Shown piece by piece: positions 1-8,177 of a stretch of DNA of 23,711 nucleotides (the first letter of the stretch is position 1; the number at the start of each line of letters is the position of its first letter). The stretch lies in assembly GCA_002842135.1 (NCBI GenBank), contig PHCD01000017.1:1-23711 (forward strand), in the 5' to 3' direction. Position numbers and translations under genes: made by a program. The notes under the pieces were generated by a model. It was not told the DNA's origin. It saw nothing but the letters and a program-made list of their open reading frames with translations, and searched no databases. The DNA is from Betaproteobacteria bacterium HGW-Betaproteobacteria-8. Lineage in GTDB: Bacteria > Pseudomonadota > Gammaproteobacteria > Burkholderiales > Methylophilaceae.

Positions 1-1023
1 AACAAATTCCTCACGCAGCATTTCACCCGCTACGTCGATTACGACTTCACCGCCAACCTTGAAAACGAGCTGGATGAGATCGCCGAAGGCGGTCGCGACT
101 GGATACCGGTACTCAACGAGTTCTGGCAGGGTTTCAATCAACAGGTGAAGGACAAGGCCAACATCGACCGCGCCGACATGACGCACGAACTGACCGGCGA
201 AGACTGCCCGAAATGCGGCAAGCCGTTGAGCAAGCGTCTGGGCAAGTACGGCATGTTTATCGGCTGCACCGGTTACCCGGCCTGCGACTATATCCGCAAC
301 ACCAATGAAGGGCAGGCGCCTGCCGAGCCCAAGCTCATCGGCGCCGATGCGGCAAGCGGCAAGGACATCCTTTTGCTGAACGGTCCCTATGGGCCTTATC
401 TGCAGCTCGGCATGCCGGTGGAAGGCGAAAAGAAAAAACCCAAACGTGTCAGTATCCCGAAAGATATCCCGCTGGCCGATGTCGACATGGCAGTGGCGCA
501 GAAGCTCATAGCCCTGCCACGCGACTTGGGCCAGCATCCGGAAACCGGCAAGAAGATTGTCGCCAACATCGGCCGCTTCGGCCCCTATGTTAATCACGAC
601 GGCAAATTCAAATCCATTCCAAAATCAGACAGTGTCTTTGACATCGACCTGACTCGCGCAGTCGAACTGCTGGCCCAAGCCAACAGCGGCCCGGCTCCGA
701 TCAAGGAACTGGGTGAGCACCCCACTGCCGGCGGTGCGATTGCCGTCTATTCAGGTCGCTATGGCCCTTATGTGCAGCATGGCAAGATCCGGGCAACCCT
801 GAGCAAGAGCCAGGAACCGGAAACACTGACATTGGAAGAAGCACTGGAACTGATCGCAAACAAAGCGGCGAAAGAGGCCCCGGCCAAGAAAACTGCTGCG
901 AAGAAACCAGCTGCCAGAAAGACCGCCACCAAAAAGACAACGGCAAAAAAGACAGCTGCCAAACCAGCCGCCCGTAAATCAACAAGCAAGAAAACCACTG
1001 TCAAAAAGACTGCCAGCGCGTGA
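1..1023 (+). CDS. topA: DNA topoisomerase I, C-terminal part (5' end outside window)
   Basis: The reading frame is open from base 1 and stops at TGA 1021-1023, so only the last 340 residues are present; the catalytic toprim and tyrosine regions lie upstream of the window. TopA relaxes negative supercoils by single-strand passage. Visible here are the tail of the topoisomerase core, a four-cysteine zinc ribbon (CPKC coded at 205-216, the second cysteine pair at 265-267 and 283-285), and then three copies of the topoisomerase C-terminal repeat, recognisable by G-x-[YF]-GPY near 391, 580 and 760. The last 50 or so residues (from about 868) are almost entirely Lys, Ala, Thr and Arg, like a histone H1 tail; such tails are known on TopA of betaproteobacteria and probably bind DNA. 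The gene ends at a strong hairpin terminator. Identification is secure from the zinc ribbon and repeats. Confidence 0.95.
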   Translation, partial: NKFLTQHFTRYVDYDFTANLENELDEIAEGGRDWIPVLNEFWQGFNQQVKDKANIDRADMTHELTGEDCPKCGKPLSKRLGKYGMFIGCTGYPACDYIRNTNEGQAPAEPKLIGADAASGKDILLLNGPYGPYLQLGMPVEGEKKKPKRVSIPKDIPLADVDMAVAQKLIALPRDLGQHPETGKKIVANIGRFGPYVNHDGKFKSIPKSDSVFDIDLTRAVELLAQANSGPAPIKELGEHPTAGGAIAVYSGRYGPYVQHGKIRATLSKSQEPETLTLEEALELIANKAAKEAPAKKTAAKKPAARKTATKKTTAKKTAAKPAARKSTSKKTTVKKTASA

Positions 1024-1033
1024 TTACCCAAAT

Positions 1034-1058
1034 AAAAAGCGGCCAATGGCCGCTTTTT
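1034..1058. terminator. Bidirectional intrinsic terminator between topA and pbpG
   Basis: A perfect 11-base-pair inverted repeat with a three-base AAT loop: A5-GCGGCC on the left arm and GGCCGC-T5 on the right. The GC core is flanked by an A-tract on one side and a T-tract on the other, so a transcript from either strand forms a stem followed by U residues. It begins 10 bases after the topA stop and ends 32 bases before the pbpG stop, which fits a shared terminator for two convergent genes. Confidence 0.9.
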
Positions 1059-1090
1059 ATTGCTATCGTTTATCTTGTCATGCCTCGGGG

Positions 1091-2068
1091 CTAACCCATC
1101 CGTGCCGTCATGTAGCTATTCTCTATCCACTTGCGGATCCGGTTGGCATCCCCGATCCGGGTCATCTTACCTACAGAGTCGAGCAATACGATAATCAATT
1201 GCTGTCCACCAACTTCCGCCTGCATCACCAGGCAACGGCCTGCTTCGCTGATATACCCGGTTTTTGACAGACCAATGACCCAATCACCCTTACGCACCAG
1301 GGCATTGGTATTGATAAAATTCATCGGATTACGACTGCCATTGATCGAAACCACCTGCGACGCGGTAGTAGTTTCCTGACGTATTTCCTGGTATTCATAG
1401 GCTGCACGCACCAGCTTCACCAGATCTTCTGCGGTAGATATATTGTTGCTATTCAGCCCGGTAGGATCAACAAAGTGAGAATGGAGCATACCCAGTCCAT
1501 AGGCCTTGTAATTCATTGCCTGGATAAACGCCGACATTCCGCCGGGATAATGCCGGGCAAGCGCTGAAGCTGCCCTGTTCTCCGAAGCCATCAAGGCCAG
1601 TCTCAGCATTTCAGCGCGTGGCAGGCTGGTGCCTACGCGCAATCTTGAAGTGGTACCCTTAAGCCGGTCAATGTCCGCTTCGCTGACGGTAATATATTCA
1701 TCCATCGGCAACATGGCATCGAGCACCACCATAGCTGTCATCAGCTTGGTTACGGAAGCAATCGGCGTAGGCGTATCGGTGTTTTTGGCATACAGAGTCT
1801 CCCCTGTTTCCTGATTGATGATAAGCGCCTTGGATGAACCCAGCTGCAATGCATCCGTATTGAATGCACCTGTGCTATCTATGGCATCTTGTCCTATGAC
1901 ATCTTGCCGCGATGAGACCCTGCCTGGCGCCAGCGTATGACTAATCCTTTTCTGGCTGGCGATTTTTCCGGTCGCAACATTCTGCATGGACTTATCTGCT
2001 GCTGTTGCGTTTAAAGATGGCGTAACGAAAGACAATGTTGCAAGCAACATGATGATATTTCGTTTCAT
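1091..2068 (-). CDS. pbpG: D-alanyl-D-alanine endopeptidase / PBP7-type penicillin-binding protein
   Basis: A 325-residue secreted low-molecular-weight penicillin-binding protein of the S11 peptidase family (PbpG/DacA type). It should cleave D-Ala-containing peptide bonds of peptidoglycan in the periplasm; the closest resemblance is to PBP7, an endopeptidase that acts on cross-links. A signal peptide covers about residues 1-24 (hydrophobic stretch, then ATAA). The three serine-acyltransferase motifs are intact: SVTK with Ser105 and Lys108, SEN at 162-164, and KTG at 269-271. A linker of about 50 residues separates the signal from the catalytic domain. The length matches PBP7 (about 310). An AGGGGAGG ribosome site lies just upstream of the ATG. 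There is no C-terminal amphipathic anchor or PBP5 C-domain, so DacA/DacC is less likely than PbpG. It converges with topA. Confidence 0.88.
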   Translation of the reverse strand: MKRNIIMLLATLSFVTPSLNATAADKSMQNVATGKIASQKRISHTLAPGRVSSRQDVIGQDAIDSTGAFNTDALQLGSSKALIINQETGETLYAKNTDTPTPIASVTKLMTAMVVLDAMLPMDEYITVSEADIDRLKGTTSRLRVGTSLPRAEMLRLALMASENRAASALARHYPGGMSAFIQAMNYKAYGLGMLHSHFVDPTGLNSNNISTAEDLVKLVRAAYEYQEIRQETTTASQVVSINGSRNPMNFINTNALVRKGDWVIGLSKTGYISEAGRCLVMQAEVGGQQLIIVLLDSVGKMTRIGDANRIRKWIENSYMTARMG

Positions 2069-2107
2069 AGCCGACCCTCCCCTGCACTTTCTACTACGTT
2101 AGGACAG

Positions 2108-2136
2108 ATACTAATCAAAAAATACTGATTTGTCAT
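2108..2136 (-). promoter_or_regulatory. Candidate sigma70 promoter of pbpG
   Basis: Reading the minus strand, a -35-like ATGACA (2136-2131, five of six consensus bases) is followed after 17 bases by TAGTAT (2113-2108, four of six). Transcription would start near 2101, leaving about 33 bases of leader with the AGGGGAGG ribosome site before the ATG at 2068. The spacing and position fit, but this was found by eye only. Confidence 0.45.
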
Positions 2137-2254
2137 CAAGATAGCATATTTAGTTAAAAAAAATATCAGGGTACTTCATTACACTTTCTCGTCATCTTGC
2201 GCGGCACATATGCGAAAATAACAGCCAGTGATGACTCTCCTCAAGTAGAACGCT

Positions 2255-2635
2255 ATGAACATACCAGAAAATCTTAGTTACAGCACAGAACATCTCTGGG
2301 TCAAACCAGAGGGAAATGGCCTATGGCTGGCGGGTATCACCGACTACGCCCAGGACTTGCTGGGCGACATTGTCTTTGTTGACGCTCCCAAAGTCGGCAC
2401 CAGACTGAAAGAACATGAGGCCTGCGGCCTGGTGGAATCCGTAAAGACCGGCTCTGACCTGCATGCGCCACTCAATGGAACGGTGGTGGCAATCAATGAA
2501 ACACTGCAAGATCACCCCGAGCAAATCAACGACAATCCATATGCCAGCTGGATCTTCAAATTTGAAACCGGGCAGGCGGATGCGGCCAGCTTATTGAACG
2601 CTGAAAGCTACCGCCAATTAATCGGCCAGCAGTAA
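2255..2635 (+). CDS. gcvH: Glycine cleavage system H protein (stand-alone copy)
   Basis: A 126-residue lipoyl-carrier protein. In glycine cleavage, H carries the aminomethyl group from the P protein to the T protein on a lipoyl-lysine. The signature ESVKTGSD places the lipoylated lysine at residue 64, the position seen in E. coli, and the N-terminal block (YSTEHLWV, GITDYAQ, LLGDIVFVD) is canonical, as is the length. The start was chosen because it gives the usual N-terminus; the ribosome site in front of it is weak (AAGTAGAA). No gcvT or gcvP is adjacent, so this is an isolated gene, single or one of several. It could serve ordinary glycine cleavage, or act as a lipoate relay or lipoate-binding protein in another pathway. 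The strong match to canonical GcvH favours the first. I see no clear promoter in the 186 bases upstream. Confidence 0.92.
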   Translation: MNIPENLSYSTEHLWVKPEGNGLWLAGITDYAQDLLGDIVFVDAPKVGTRLKEHEACGLVESVKTGSDLHAPLNGTVVAINETLQDHPEQINDNPYASWIFKFETGQADAASLLNAESYRQLIGQQ

Positions 2636-2646
2636 AGCGCCAGCCA

Positions 2647-3066
2647 TCAATACTGGCCGGAGGTTATACGCTGTTTCAGCGCCTCCATGAGGTCTCGCTC
2701 CAATTTCGTTTTCAGCGCTTTCTCGATGATAACCAGCTCACTCAAAATTGCTTTTTTGATGGCAGCCTGGATAAGAGGTTCCATTTCACTCAACAGCTGT
2801 TGTTGCTGAGCTGGCGTCAGCGCGCCATGCGCCTGCGTTCCATCCTGTTCAGGTTCAGCCTCATTCAGCCCGTGCATCAGGGTCGGCAACTGCGCGCTTG
2901 CCACATCGATAAACTGCAAAGGCTGATGACCGTCGTAGGATTCCGTCAAACGCGGGATACTGTCTTCGGCCGGGGCCGGTCTTGCACGGCCTTGCTGCGT
3001 TAAAGCATTGATGCGGCTCAGCACTTCGCTGAGCTGTTTGCCGGGCTCTGCTGTAATCTGACTCAT
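2647..3066 (-). CDS. Unknown protein encoded after holC
   Basis: A 139-residue soluble protein with no domain I can name with confidence. It has no signal peptide or membrane segment. The first half is rich in Pro, Ala and Gln and probably disordered, with two short similar pieces, SIPRLTES and QLPTLMH. The last 60 residues form a likely long amphipathic helix (about 84-135) rich in Leu, Lys and Glu. The IP-x-LTE piece recalls poorly characterised small proteins found near holC in other betaproteobacteria, but that link is weak. Its ATG overlaps the holC stop as ATGA, so it is probably translationally coupled and belongs to the pepA-holC operon. It converges with gcvH, with 11 bases between stops. 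No function is assigned. Confidence 0.75.
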   Translation of the reverse strand: MSQITAEPGKQLSEVLSRINALTQQGRARPAPAEDSIPRLTESYDGHQPLQFIDVASAQLPTLMHGLNEAEPEQDGTQAHGALTPAQQQQLLSEMEPLIQAAIKKAILSELVIIEKALKTKLERDLMEALKQRITSGQY

Positions 3067-3491
3067 AAGGCGGCTCCACTTGCGTCAAATGAACGCATCT
3101 CATAACCCCGATCACGATAGAATTTGTAGCGTGTGCGCGCTTTCATCCTGTCTTCTTCTTGTAAGCCCACTATCTCGATAAGACGAGTGAAACGGCTGAA
3201 AAACGGCGGGTACTCCGACTGCAGGTTGATCAGCACATCGTGATGCGGCAACTGTTCTGCCTGCCAATCCAGAATAATCGGCGTCACTGCTGCCAACTCA
3301 TGCGCAGCATGACAGTGCGGCAGGAAACTGGTTGGCGATTGCGACCAGAGCCTACCTTCAACTTCACGCACCGTATCCTGATCCGGCGCGAGAACCATCA
3401 GTCGCCGGCCTTTCATCGTCGCCTTTTCACTCAGCTCGGCAACTTTCTGCAGCTTGTCTTCAACATTAAAGAAGAATTCGATGCGCGTCAT
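3063..3491 (-). CDS. holC: DNA polymerase III chi subunit
   Basis: A 142-residue HolC/chi protein. Chi sits in the clamp-loader complex with psi and contacts single-strand binding protein, linking the replicase to SSB-coated DNA. The N-terminus TRIEFFFNV and the middle block with HHDVLINL are characteristic, and the length is close to the 147 residues of E. coli. The frame extends upstream to 3617, but that extension runs over the pepA coding sequence; the ATG at 3491 gives the expected chi N-terminus and lies 8 bases after the pepA stop, with an AAGGA ribosome site about 10 bases upstream. It lies between pepA and the small unknown gene. The pepA-holC order is common in proteobacteria, which supports the call. 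Confidence 0.93.
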   Translation of the reverse strand: MTRIEFFFNVEDKLQKVAELSEKATMKGRRLMVLAPDQDTVREVEGRLWSQSPTSFLPHCHAAHELAAVTPIILDWQAEQLPHHDVLINLQSEYPPFFSRFTRLIEIVGLQEEDRMKARTRYKFYRDRGYEMRSFDASGAAL

Positions 3492-3499
3492 GCTGCCGA

Positions 3500-5008
3500 T
3501 TATCCTTTTGCTGCACGCTGTGCGAGGAATTGCGTCAGCAAGGGAACCGGACGGCCGGTTGAGCCCTTTTCCTTGCCTGATTTCCAGGCAGTTCCAGCGA
3601 TATCCAGATGCGCCCAATCGTACTTCTTGGCAAAGCGGGAGAGGAAGCAGGCTGCAGTGATGCTGCCGGCAGCACGTCCGCCAATGTTCGCCATATCCGC
3701 GAAATTACTATCCAGCTGGCCCTGATAATCTTCCAGCATCGGCATGTGCCAGGCACGATCCTGCGCGCCTTCGCCCGCTGCCAGCAGTTCTCTCGCCAAG
3801 GCATCGTGGTTACTGAAAAGGCCGCTCAGGTGGTGGCCAAGCGCAATCACACAAGCACCAGTCAAGGTCGCAATATCAACTACTGCAGCAGGTTCGAAGC
3901 GTTCGGCATAGGTCAATGCATCGCACAGAATCAGGCGCCCTTCAGCATCGGTATTCAACACCTCAATTGTCTGGCCTGACATGCTGGTCAACACATCGCC
4001 AGGCCTGATTGCATTGCCATCCGGCATATTCTCGCAAGTGGGGATGATACCGACCGCATTGATCGGCAGATCCATCTCGGCAATGGTCTTGAATGTTCCC
4101 AACACGCTGGCAGCGCCACACATGTCATATTTCATTTCATCCATCTCGGCGCCCGGCTTCAGAGAGATACCGCCGGTATCGAAAGTAATGCCCTTACCCA
4201 CCAGCACGACAGGATTCTGGCCCTTTTTGCCTTTTTTGTGCTGCAATACAATCAGCTTGGGAGGCTGGCGGCTACCTTGTGCCACGCCCATGAATGAACC
4301 CATACCGAGCTTTTCCATCTCCGGGCGATCCAGCACCTGTACCTGCAAACCGTGCGACTTGGACAAGGCTTTTGCCTGCTCCGCCAAATAAGCTGGCGTA
4401 CAGACATTGGGCGGCAGGTTGCCAAGGTCTTTTGCCAGGCTGACGCCGCTAGCTAGCGCCAGGCCCTGTTTGAGTCCGGCTTCTGCCGGTTTGATGTCGG
4501 TGCGGCTGGCAACATTGATAGTGAGCTTTTTGATTCCCTTGGCCGCATCCGCCTTTTTATCCTTGGAAGCCTTACCCTTCATGCAATCGAATTTATAGAC
4601 AGCATCCATGGCAACTTCAGCGAATTGTGCCACTCTCCAGGCGATATCGTGCTTCCTGACAAGCAACTCAGCAAGGAAACTCACGGCATCGGAAGCGCCG
4701 CAGCTATTCACAGCCTTGATCGAAGCCTTGACTGCCTGACGGTAGTGCTTTTCATCAAACTCGCGCTCTTTGCCTAGACCGACCAGCAGTACGCGTTCAC
4801 CGGGCAGGCCAGGAACTGCCTGCAGAAGCAGGGTGGAGCCGATCTTGCCATCCATGTCGCCGCGCTTGAGCACAGCCGTCAGATAGGCACTGGAGGCCTG
4901 ATCCAGGGCTTCCGCAGGTGCGGAAAGTTTGCGCGATTCATAGACGCCAACAATGAGACAATCACTACGCTGTTTTTCCGGATTACCGCTTTTTATGCTA
5001 AATTCCAT
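3500..5008 (-). CDS. pepA: Leucyl (cytosol) aminopeptidase
   Basis: A 502-residue M17 family aminopeptidase, a cytosolic enzyme with two metal ions that removes N-terminal residues from peptides; in E. coli the same protein also binds DNA in Xer recombination and carAB control. The N-terminal macro-like domain covers about 1-165 and the catalytic domain about 175-495. Metal and catalytic residues expected of the family are visible: Lys272, Asp277, Lys284, Asp295, and the NTDAEGRL signature at 352-359 supplying Asp354, Glu356 and Arg358. The length matches E. coli PepA (503). A GAGGAA ribosome site precedes the ATG by a good distance. The gene heads an operon with holC and the small unknown gene, and diverges from lptF across 87 bases. 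Confidence 0.97.
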   Translation of the reverse strand: MEFSIKSGNPEKQRSDCLIVGVYESRKLSAPAEALDQASSAYLTAVLKRGDMDGKIGSTLLLQAVPGLPGERVLLVGLGKEREFDEKHYRQAVKASIKAVNSCGASDAVSFLAELLVRKHDIAWRVAQFAEVAMDAVYKFDCMKGKASKDKKADAAKGIKKLTINVASRTDIKPAEAGLKQGLALASGVSLAKDLGNLPPNVCTPAYLAEQAKALSKSHGLQVQVLDRPEMEKLGMGSFMGVAQGSRQPPKLIVLQHKKGKKGQNPVVLVGKGITFDTGGISLKPGAEMDEMKYDMCGAASVLGTFKTIAEMDLPINAVGIIPTCENMPDGNAIRPGDVLTSMSGQTIEVLNTDAEGRLILCDALTYAERFEPAAVVDIATLTGACVIALGHHLSGLFSNHDALARELLAAGEGAQDRAWHMPMLEDYQGQLDSNFADMANIGGRAAGSITAACFLSRFAKKYDWAHLDIAGTAWKSGKEKGSTGRPVPLLTQFLAQRAAKG

Positions 5009-5038
5009 TCACTGTTCCTCGTTGTTGACTTTGATTGA

Positions 5039-5066
5039 ATTATCCTGCGTTTTCACCGCAACTCAA
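5039..5066 (-). promoter_or_regulatory. Candidate sigma70 promoter of the pepA operon
   Basis: On the minus strand TTGAGT (5066-5061, four of six consensus bases) is followed after 16 bases by GATAAT (5044-5039, five of six). The start point would fall near 5032, giving a leader of about 24 bases containing the GAGGAA ribosome site. I found no equally good pair for lptF on the other strand of this 87-base divergent spacer. Confidence 0.5.
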
Positions 5067-5095
5067 AATATTGATAGGTAGAAATTTTCCCACCC

Positions 5096-6181
5096 ATGCT
5101 GTTTAAACGATCATTGCTGCATGAGCTTGTCACCATGGCTGCGGGTGCATTCCTCATTCTGGTGGGGATCGTGATTGCCCAGCGCGTCGCCTACTATATC
5201 GGGATAGCGGCCAGCGGCAGCCTCGCCAGCGATGCCATCAAGACCTTGCTTGGCTTCAACATGATTCGCTTCCTGCCCATGTTACTGTCACTCAGTCTGT
5301 TTCTTGCAGTGCTGCTTACCTTGTCGCGCTGGTACCGTGACAGCGAGATGGTGGTCTGGTTCAGCGCCGGCAAGAGTCTATCCAGCCTGATACGCCCTGT
5401 GATCTCCTTCGCTTTACCGGTCATTCTGGTCATCGGCATGCTCAGCCTGTTCGTCACGCCCTGGGCCACGCAAAAGGCTTCGGAGTTCCGCGATATGCTG
5501 AAAAGCCGCGATGAACTGGCTACCATTACACCCGGCGTATTCAAGGAATCGCGCAGTGCAGAGCGTGTGTTCTTCATCGAGAGCTTCGACGAACTGGGCA
5601 ACCTGGTCAAAAACATCTTCGTGCAGAGTGTACAGCATCAAAAACTGGGCATCATTGTTGCCAGCCAGGGTTATCGTGAAACAGCCAAAAACAACGACAG
5701 CTTTCTGGTCATGCAGGATGGCCGTCGTTACGAGGGCGAACCCAATACCCCGGAATTCACCATCACTGAGTTCGAACGTTATGCAATACGCATAGAACCG
5801 GCTGAAGTCGAAAAGTCCCTGCCGAAAACCCAGGAAAAGGGCAGCATCGAGCTATTGCAGCAACGCAGCCGGGACAGCAATGCCGAATTGCAGTGGCGCC
5901 TTGCCATGCCTATCTCCGCCTTCGTGCTGGTGTTACTCGCCATCCCCCTCAGCTTTGTCGACCCGCGCTCCGGCCGTTCCGCCAACCTGATGCTGGCCCT
6001 GCTGGTCTATGTGATCTACAACAACATGTTGAGCATATTCCAGGCTTGGGTGTCGCAAGGCAAGCTCAGCCTGCTGATCGGGCTGTGGCCGGTCCACCTG
6101 TTCTTCCTGTTGCTGACCGTCTACATGTTTTACAGACGGCTGTTTCAGCTGCCGCTGATTCCAAAATTATGGGGCAGGTAA
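5096..6181 (+). CDS. lptF: LPS export ABC transporter permease LptF
   Basis: A 361-residue inner-membrane permease of the YjgP/YjgQ family. With LptG and the ATPase LptB it extracts lipopolysaccharide from the inner membrane and pushes it through LptC-LptA to the cell surface. Three N-terminal membrane helices (about 12-32, 52-77, 100-123) and three C-terminal ones (about 268-285, 295-315, 325-345) flank a periplasmic beta-jellyroll region of roughly 140 residues, the normal LptF layout. The cytoplasmic loop with SRWYRDSEM is the coupling helix that contacts LptB. The length is normal (E. coli 366). It lies three bases before lptG, diverging from pepA, an arrangement conserved across proteobacteria that separates it from its paralogue LptG. 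Confidence 0.95.
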   Translation: MLFKRSLLHELVTMAAGAFLILVGIVIAQRVAYYIGIAASGSLASDAIKTLLGFNMIRFLPMLLSLSLFLAVLLTLSRWYRDSEMVVWFSAGKSLSSLIRPVISFALPVILVIGMLSLFVTPWATQKASEFRDMLKSRDELATITPGVFKESRSAERVFFIESFDELGNLVKNIFVQSVQHQKLGIIVASQGYRETAKNNDSFLVMQDGRRYEGEPNTPEFTITEFERYAIRIEPAEVEKSLPKTQEKGSIELLQQRSRDSNAELQWRLAMPISAFVLVLLAIPLSFVDPRSGRSANLMLALLVYVIYNNMLSIFQAWVSQGKLSLLIGLWPVHLFFLLLTVYMFYRRLFQLPLIPKLWGR

Positions 6182-6184
6182 TCA

Positions 6185-7255
6185 ATGAATCTGATTAACC
6201 GTTACCTGATCCAGGAAATCGTTGCCAGCATCATGCTCATCATGCTGGCGCTGATCGCCATGTTCTCTTTCTTCGACCTGATTCAGGAACTGGAAAGCCT
6301 GGGCATGGGTGACTACGGACTCGGCAATGTATTGATGTTTGTCCTGCTGAGCGCACCCGGCCACGTTTACGAAGTGGTGCCGGTCGCAGTGCTGGTAGGT
6401 ACCATGTACGCCCTCGGACGCCTGTCACGCAATTCAGAGTTGATCATTCTGCGAGTCAGCGGTATTTCAGTTGCCAGTCTCGCCTGGTCCCTGGTACGCA
6501 TCGGTTTTATTTTCGCGGTTTTGACCTTTGTTGTTGGCGAGTTTGTCACCCCTTACACCGAGAAGACTGCACAGCGCATGCGTATCAAGGCTACCGATTC
6601 GGTAATTGCCCAGGATTTTCGCTCAGGCTTATGGATCAAGGATGGCCGCAGCTTCGTCAATGTCGAGGAGGTACTGCCGGACACGACACTGCTCAACGTG
6701 CATATTTACGAGTTCGACCAGGATTTCCACCTGCGCACTATCAGCGATGCCAAAACCGGCCAATTTGAGGAAGATGGATGGAATTTGGGTGAAGTGACGC
6801 AAACACTGTTTGGCGAGGAAAAGATCAAATCCGTTTATTTCCCGGAAGCCAACTGGCAATCATTGATCCGGCCGGAATTGCTTAATGTGTTGCTGATACA
6901 ACCAGAGAAAATGTCGGCACGCAACCTGTTTTCCTACATTACGCACCTGAGTGAAAACAAGCAGAAAACTTCAAGGCATGAAATCGCACTGGCGGCCAAG
7001 GTCATCTATCCCGTCGCCTGCATGGTAATGGTCGTGCTTGCGCTACCCTTCGGCTTCCTGCAGCAGCGTTCCGGTGGTGCCAGCGCCAAGATATTCCTGG
7101 GCATCATGCTGGGCGTGTTCTACCAGGTCATGAATCGCGTATTTGTCCACCTTGGCCTGCTGAACGACTGGTCAGCGATTTTCAGCACGGTCGTCCCCAC
7201 GCTGCTGTTTCTGATTGCCGGGCTGACCATGCTGTTTATGGTGGAACGGCGCTAG
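6185..7255 (+). CDS. lptG: LPS export ABC transporter permease LptG
   Basis: A 356-residue partner permease of LptF with the same fold: three membrane helices near the N-terminus, a periplasmic domain (about 125-265), then three more helices ending near 352. The loop GRLSRNSELIILR is the coupling helix expected in LptG. The start ATG follows the lptF stop by three bases, with a GGCAGG ribosome site inside the end of lptF, so the pair is cotranscribed and made in equal amount. It ends 16 bases before the convergent RDD gene; no hairpin terminator is visible in that gap. The ATPase gene lptB is not in this window, as is usual. Confidence 0.95.
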   Translation: MNLINRYLIQEIVASIMLIMLALIAMFSFFDLIQELESLGMGDYGLGNVLMFVLLSAPGHVYEVVPVAVLVGTMYALGRLSRNSELIILRVSGISVASLAWSLVRIGFIFAVLTFVVGEFVTPYTEKTAQRMRIKATDSVIAQDFRSGLWIKDGRSFVNVEEVLPDTTLLNVHIYEFDQDFHLRTISDAKTGQFEEDGWNLGEVTQTLFGEEKIKSVYFPEANWQSLIRPELLNVLLIQPEKMSARNLFSYITHLSENKQKTSRHEIALAAKVIYPVACMVMVVLALPFGFLQQRSGGASAKIFLGIMLGVFYQVMNRVFVHLGLLNDWSAIFSTVVPTLLFLIAGLTMLFMVERR

Positions 7256-7271
7256 TTATGATGGAGCGACA

Positions 7272-7700
7272 TTAGGAAGATTTCATCTTCTTGTCTATCA
7301 GGCCGAGCCTGGTTCCCGACAGGCGGTCGTGCAGATACAGGCCATCCCGATCGAACAATGCCCAGATAAAAGCAAGCCCGAAGAAAATACTGGCAAGCAC
7401 ATAGCGCTTTATCGCCTGGTTCCTTGTCAGCGGGCTTCCATCGCGTGTCATCAACCTGATGCGCCAGGTCTGCATGGCCAGAGTCTGTCCCCCACGGGTC
7501 CAATTCCATACAAAATAAGCACCACAGACCAGCCACAAATAAAACTGGAAGAAATACCGCTTGGGGGCTGCTGTAGCATCGCCAAAGACGATCAGGAAAA
7601 TGAATGCTGCCAGCATCAAAACCGCCAGCAGCAGAATGGAATCGTAAACCAGGCTGGACAAACGACGCAGCCAGCCGGGCGAAGCAGTTGAAGTTAACAC
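7272..7700 (-). CDS. RDD family membrane protein
   Basis: A 142-residue integral membrane protein of the RDD family, named for a conserved Arg and two Asp. Those residues are visible: RR at 12-13 before the first helix, Asp20 within its start (VYDS), and Asp125 in the C-terminal LHDRLSGTRL. Membrane helices lie at about 20-39, 50-68 and 100-116. Family members are diverse and mostly of unknown role; some have been proposed to act in ion transport or in assembling envelope complexes. It is the last gene of the minus-strand run sigma factor-DUF3619-DUF3106-RDD, 30 bases after the DUF3106 stop, so it may be part of the same envelope response. The family call is firm; no function is assigned. Confidence 0.88.
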   Translation of the reverse strand: MLTSTASPGWLRRLSSLVYDSILLLAVLMLAAFIFLIVFGDATAAPKRYFFQFYLWLVCGAYFVWNWTRGGQTLAMQTWRIRLMTRDGSPLTRNQAIKRYVLASIFFGLAFIWALFDRDGLYLHDRLSGTRLGLIDKKMKSS

Positions 7701-7730
7701 GATATTATTGATAGCCAGAACCGGCCGGGA

Positions 7731-8177
7731 CTAGTTTGCCATGTCGCCGTTGCCATAGACTTCGGGGTTCTGTTTTCGTAACAGTTCACGCTTGGCCTCG
7801 GGCAGGCTTTGATATTCACGCCATTTTTTTCTCAGTTCCTGCTTTTTCTCCGGAGGCAACTCCTTGAATTTCTCATGCTTTTTGCGGGCGTTCTCGCGCT
7901 CGTAGGGTGTCATGCGGCTCCAGCGCGTGAGCCTTTCCTGTACGCGCTGCTGACGGTCAGCATCCATTTTCGGATAATCACGCGCAATTTCCAGCATACG
8001 TTCACGTTGCCAGGGCCTCAAGGTATCCCACTCCCCGGCAAGCGGACTGAGTACCTTCTGCTGATCCGCAGTCAGTTGAGCCCAGCTTGGATGTTGCGCC
8101 GTTTCAGGTTCCGCCAGTACATGTCCGGAGCATAATGCAAAAACCAGTGCTATTGCTGCGAGGTACGCGCTACCCAT
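7731..8177 (-). CDS. DUF3106 secreted repeat protein
   Basis: A 148-residue exported protein resembling DUF3106. The signal peptide covers about 1-22, ending VLA. The mature part is six helical repeats of 18 residues (33-50, 51-68, 69-86, 87-104, 105-122, 123-141), each with a hydrophobic residue at position 3, mostly charged or polar residues in the middle, and Trp, Tyr or Phe at the end. This Gln/Arg/Lys-rich helical make-up recalls CpxP/Spy-type periplasmic proteins, though homology is not shown. The start ATG is 28 bases inside the DUF3619 gene, with AAAGGA upstream and an in-frame TGA just ahead of it, so the start cannot lie further upstream. Its place behind a sigma factor and a one-TM protein suggests a periplasmic sensor or chaperone; that is inference. 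Confidence 0.85.
   Translation of the reverse strand: MGSAYLAAIALVFALCSGHVLAEPETAQHPSWAQLTADQQKVLSPLAGEWDTLRPWQRERMLEIARDYPKMDADRQQRVQERLTRWSRMTPYERENARKKHEKFKELPPEKKQELRKKWREYQSLPEAKRELLRKQNPEVYGNGDMAN

Noticed and set aside
768..1046. Minus-strand hydrophobic frame resembling a small membrane protein
   Set aside because: Its Phe/Ala/Val-rich runs are the reverse complement of the TopA Lys/Ala tail.
3492..3617. Upstream extension of holC
   Set aside because: It runs over the pepA coding sequence and lacks chi-like residues; ATG 3491 gives the standard HolC start just after the pepA stop.
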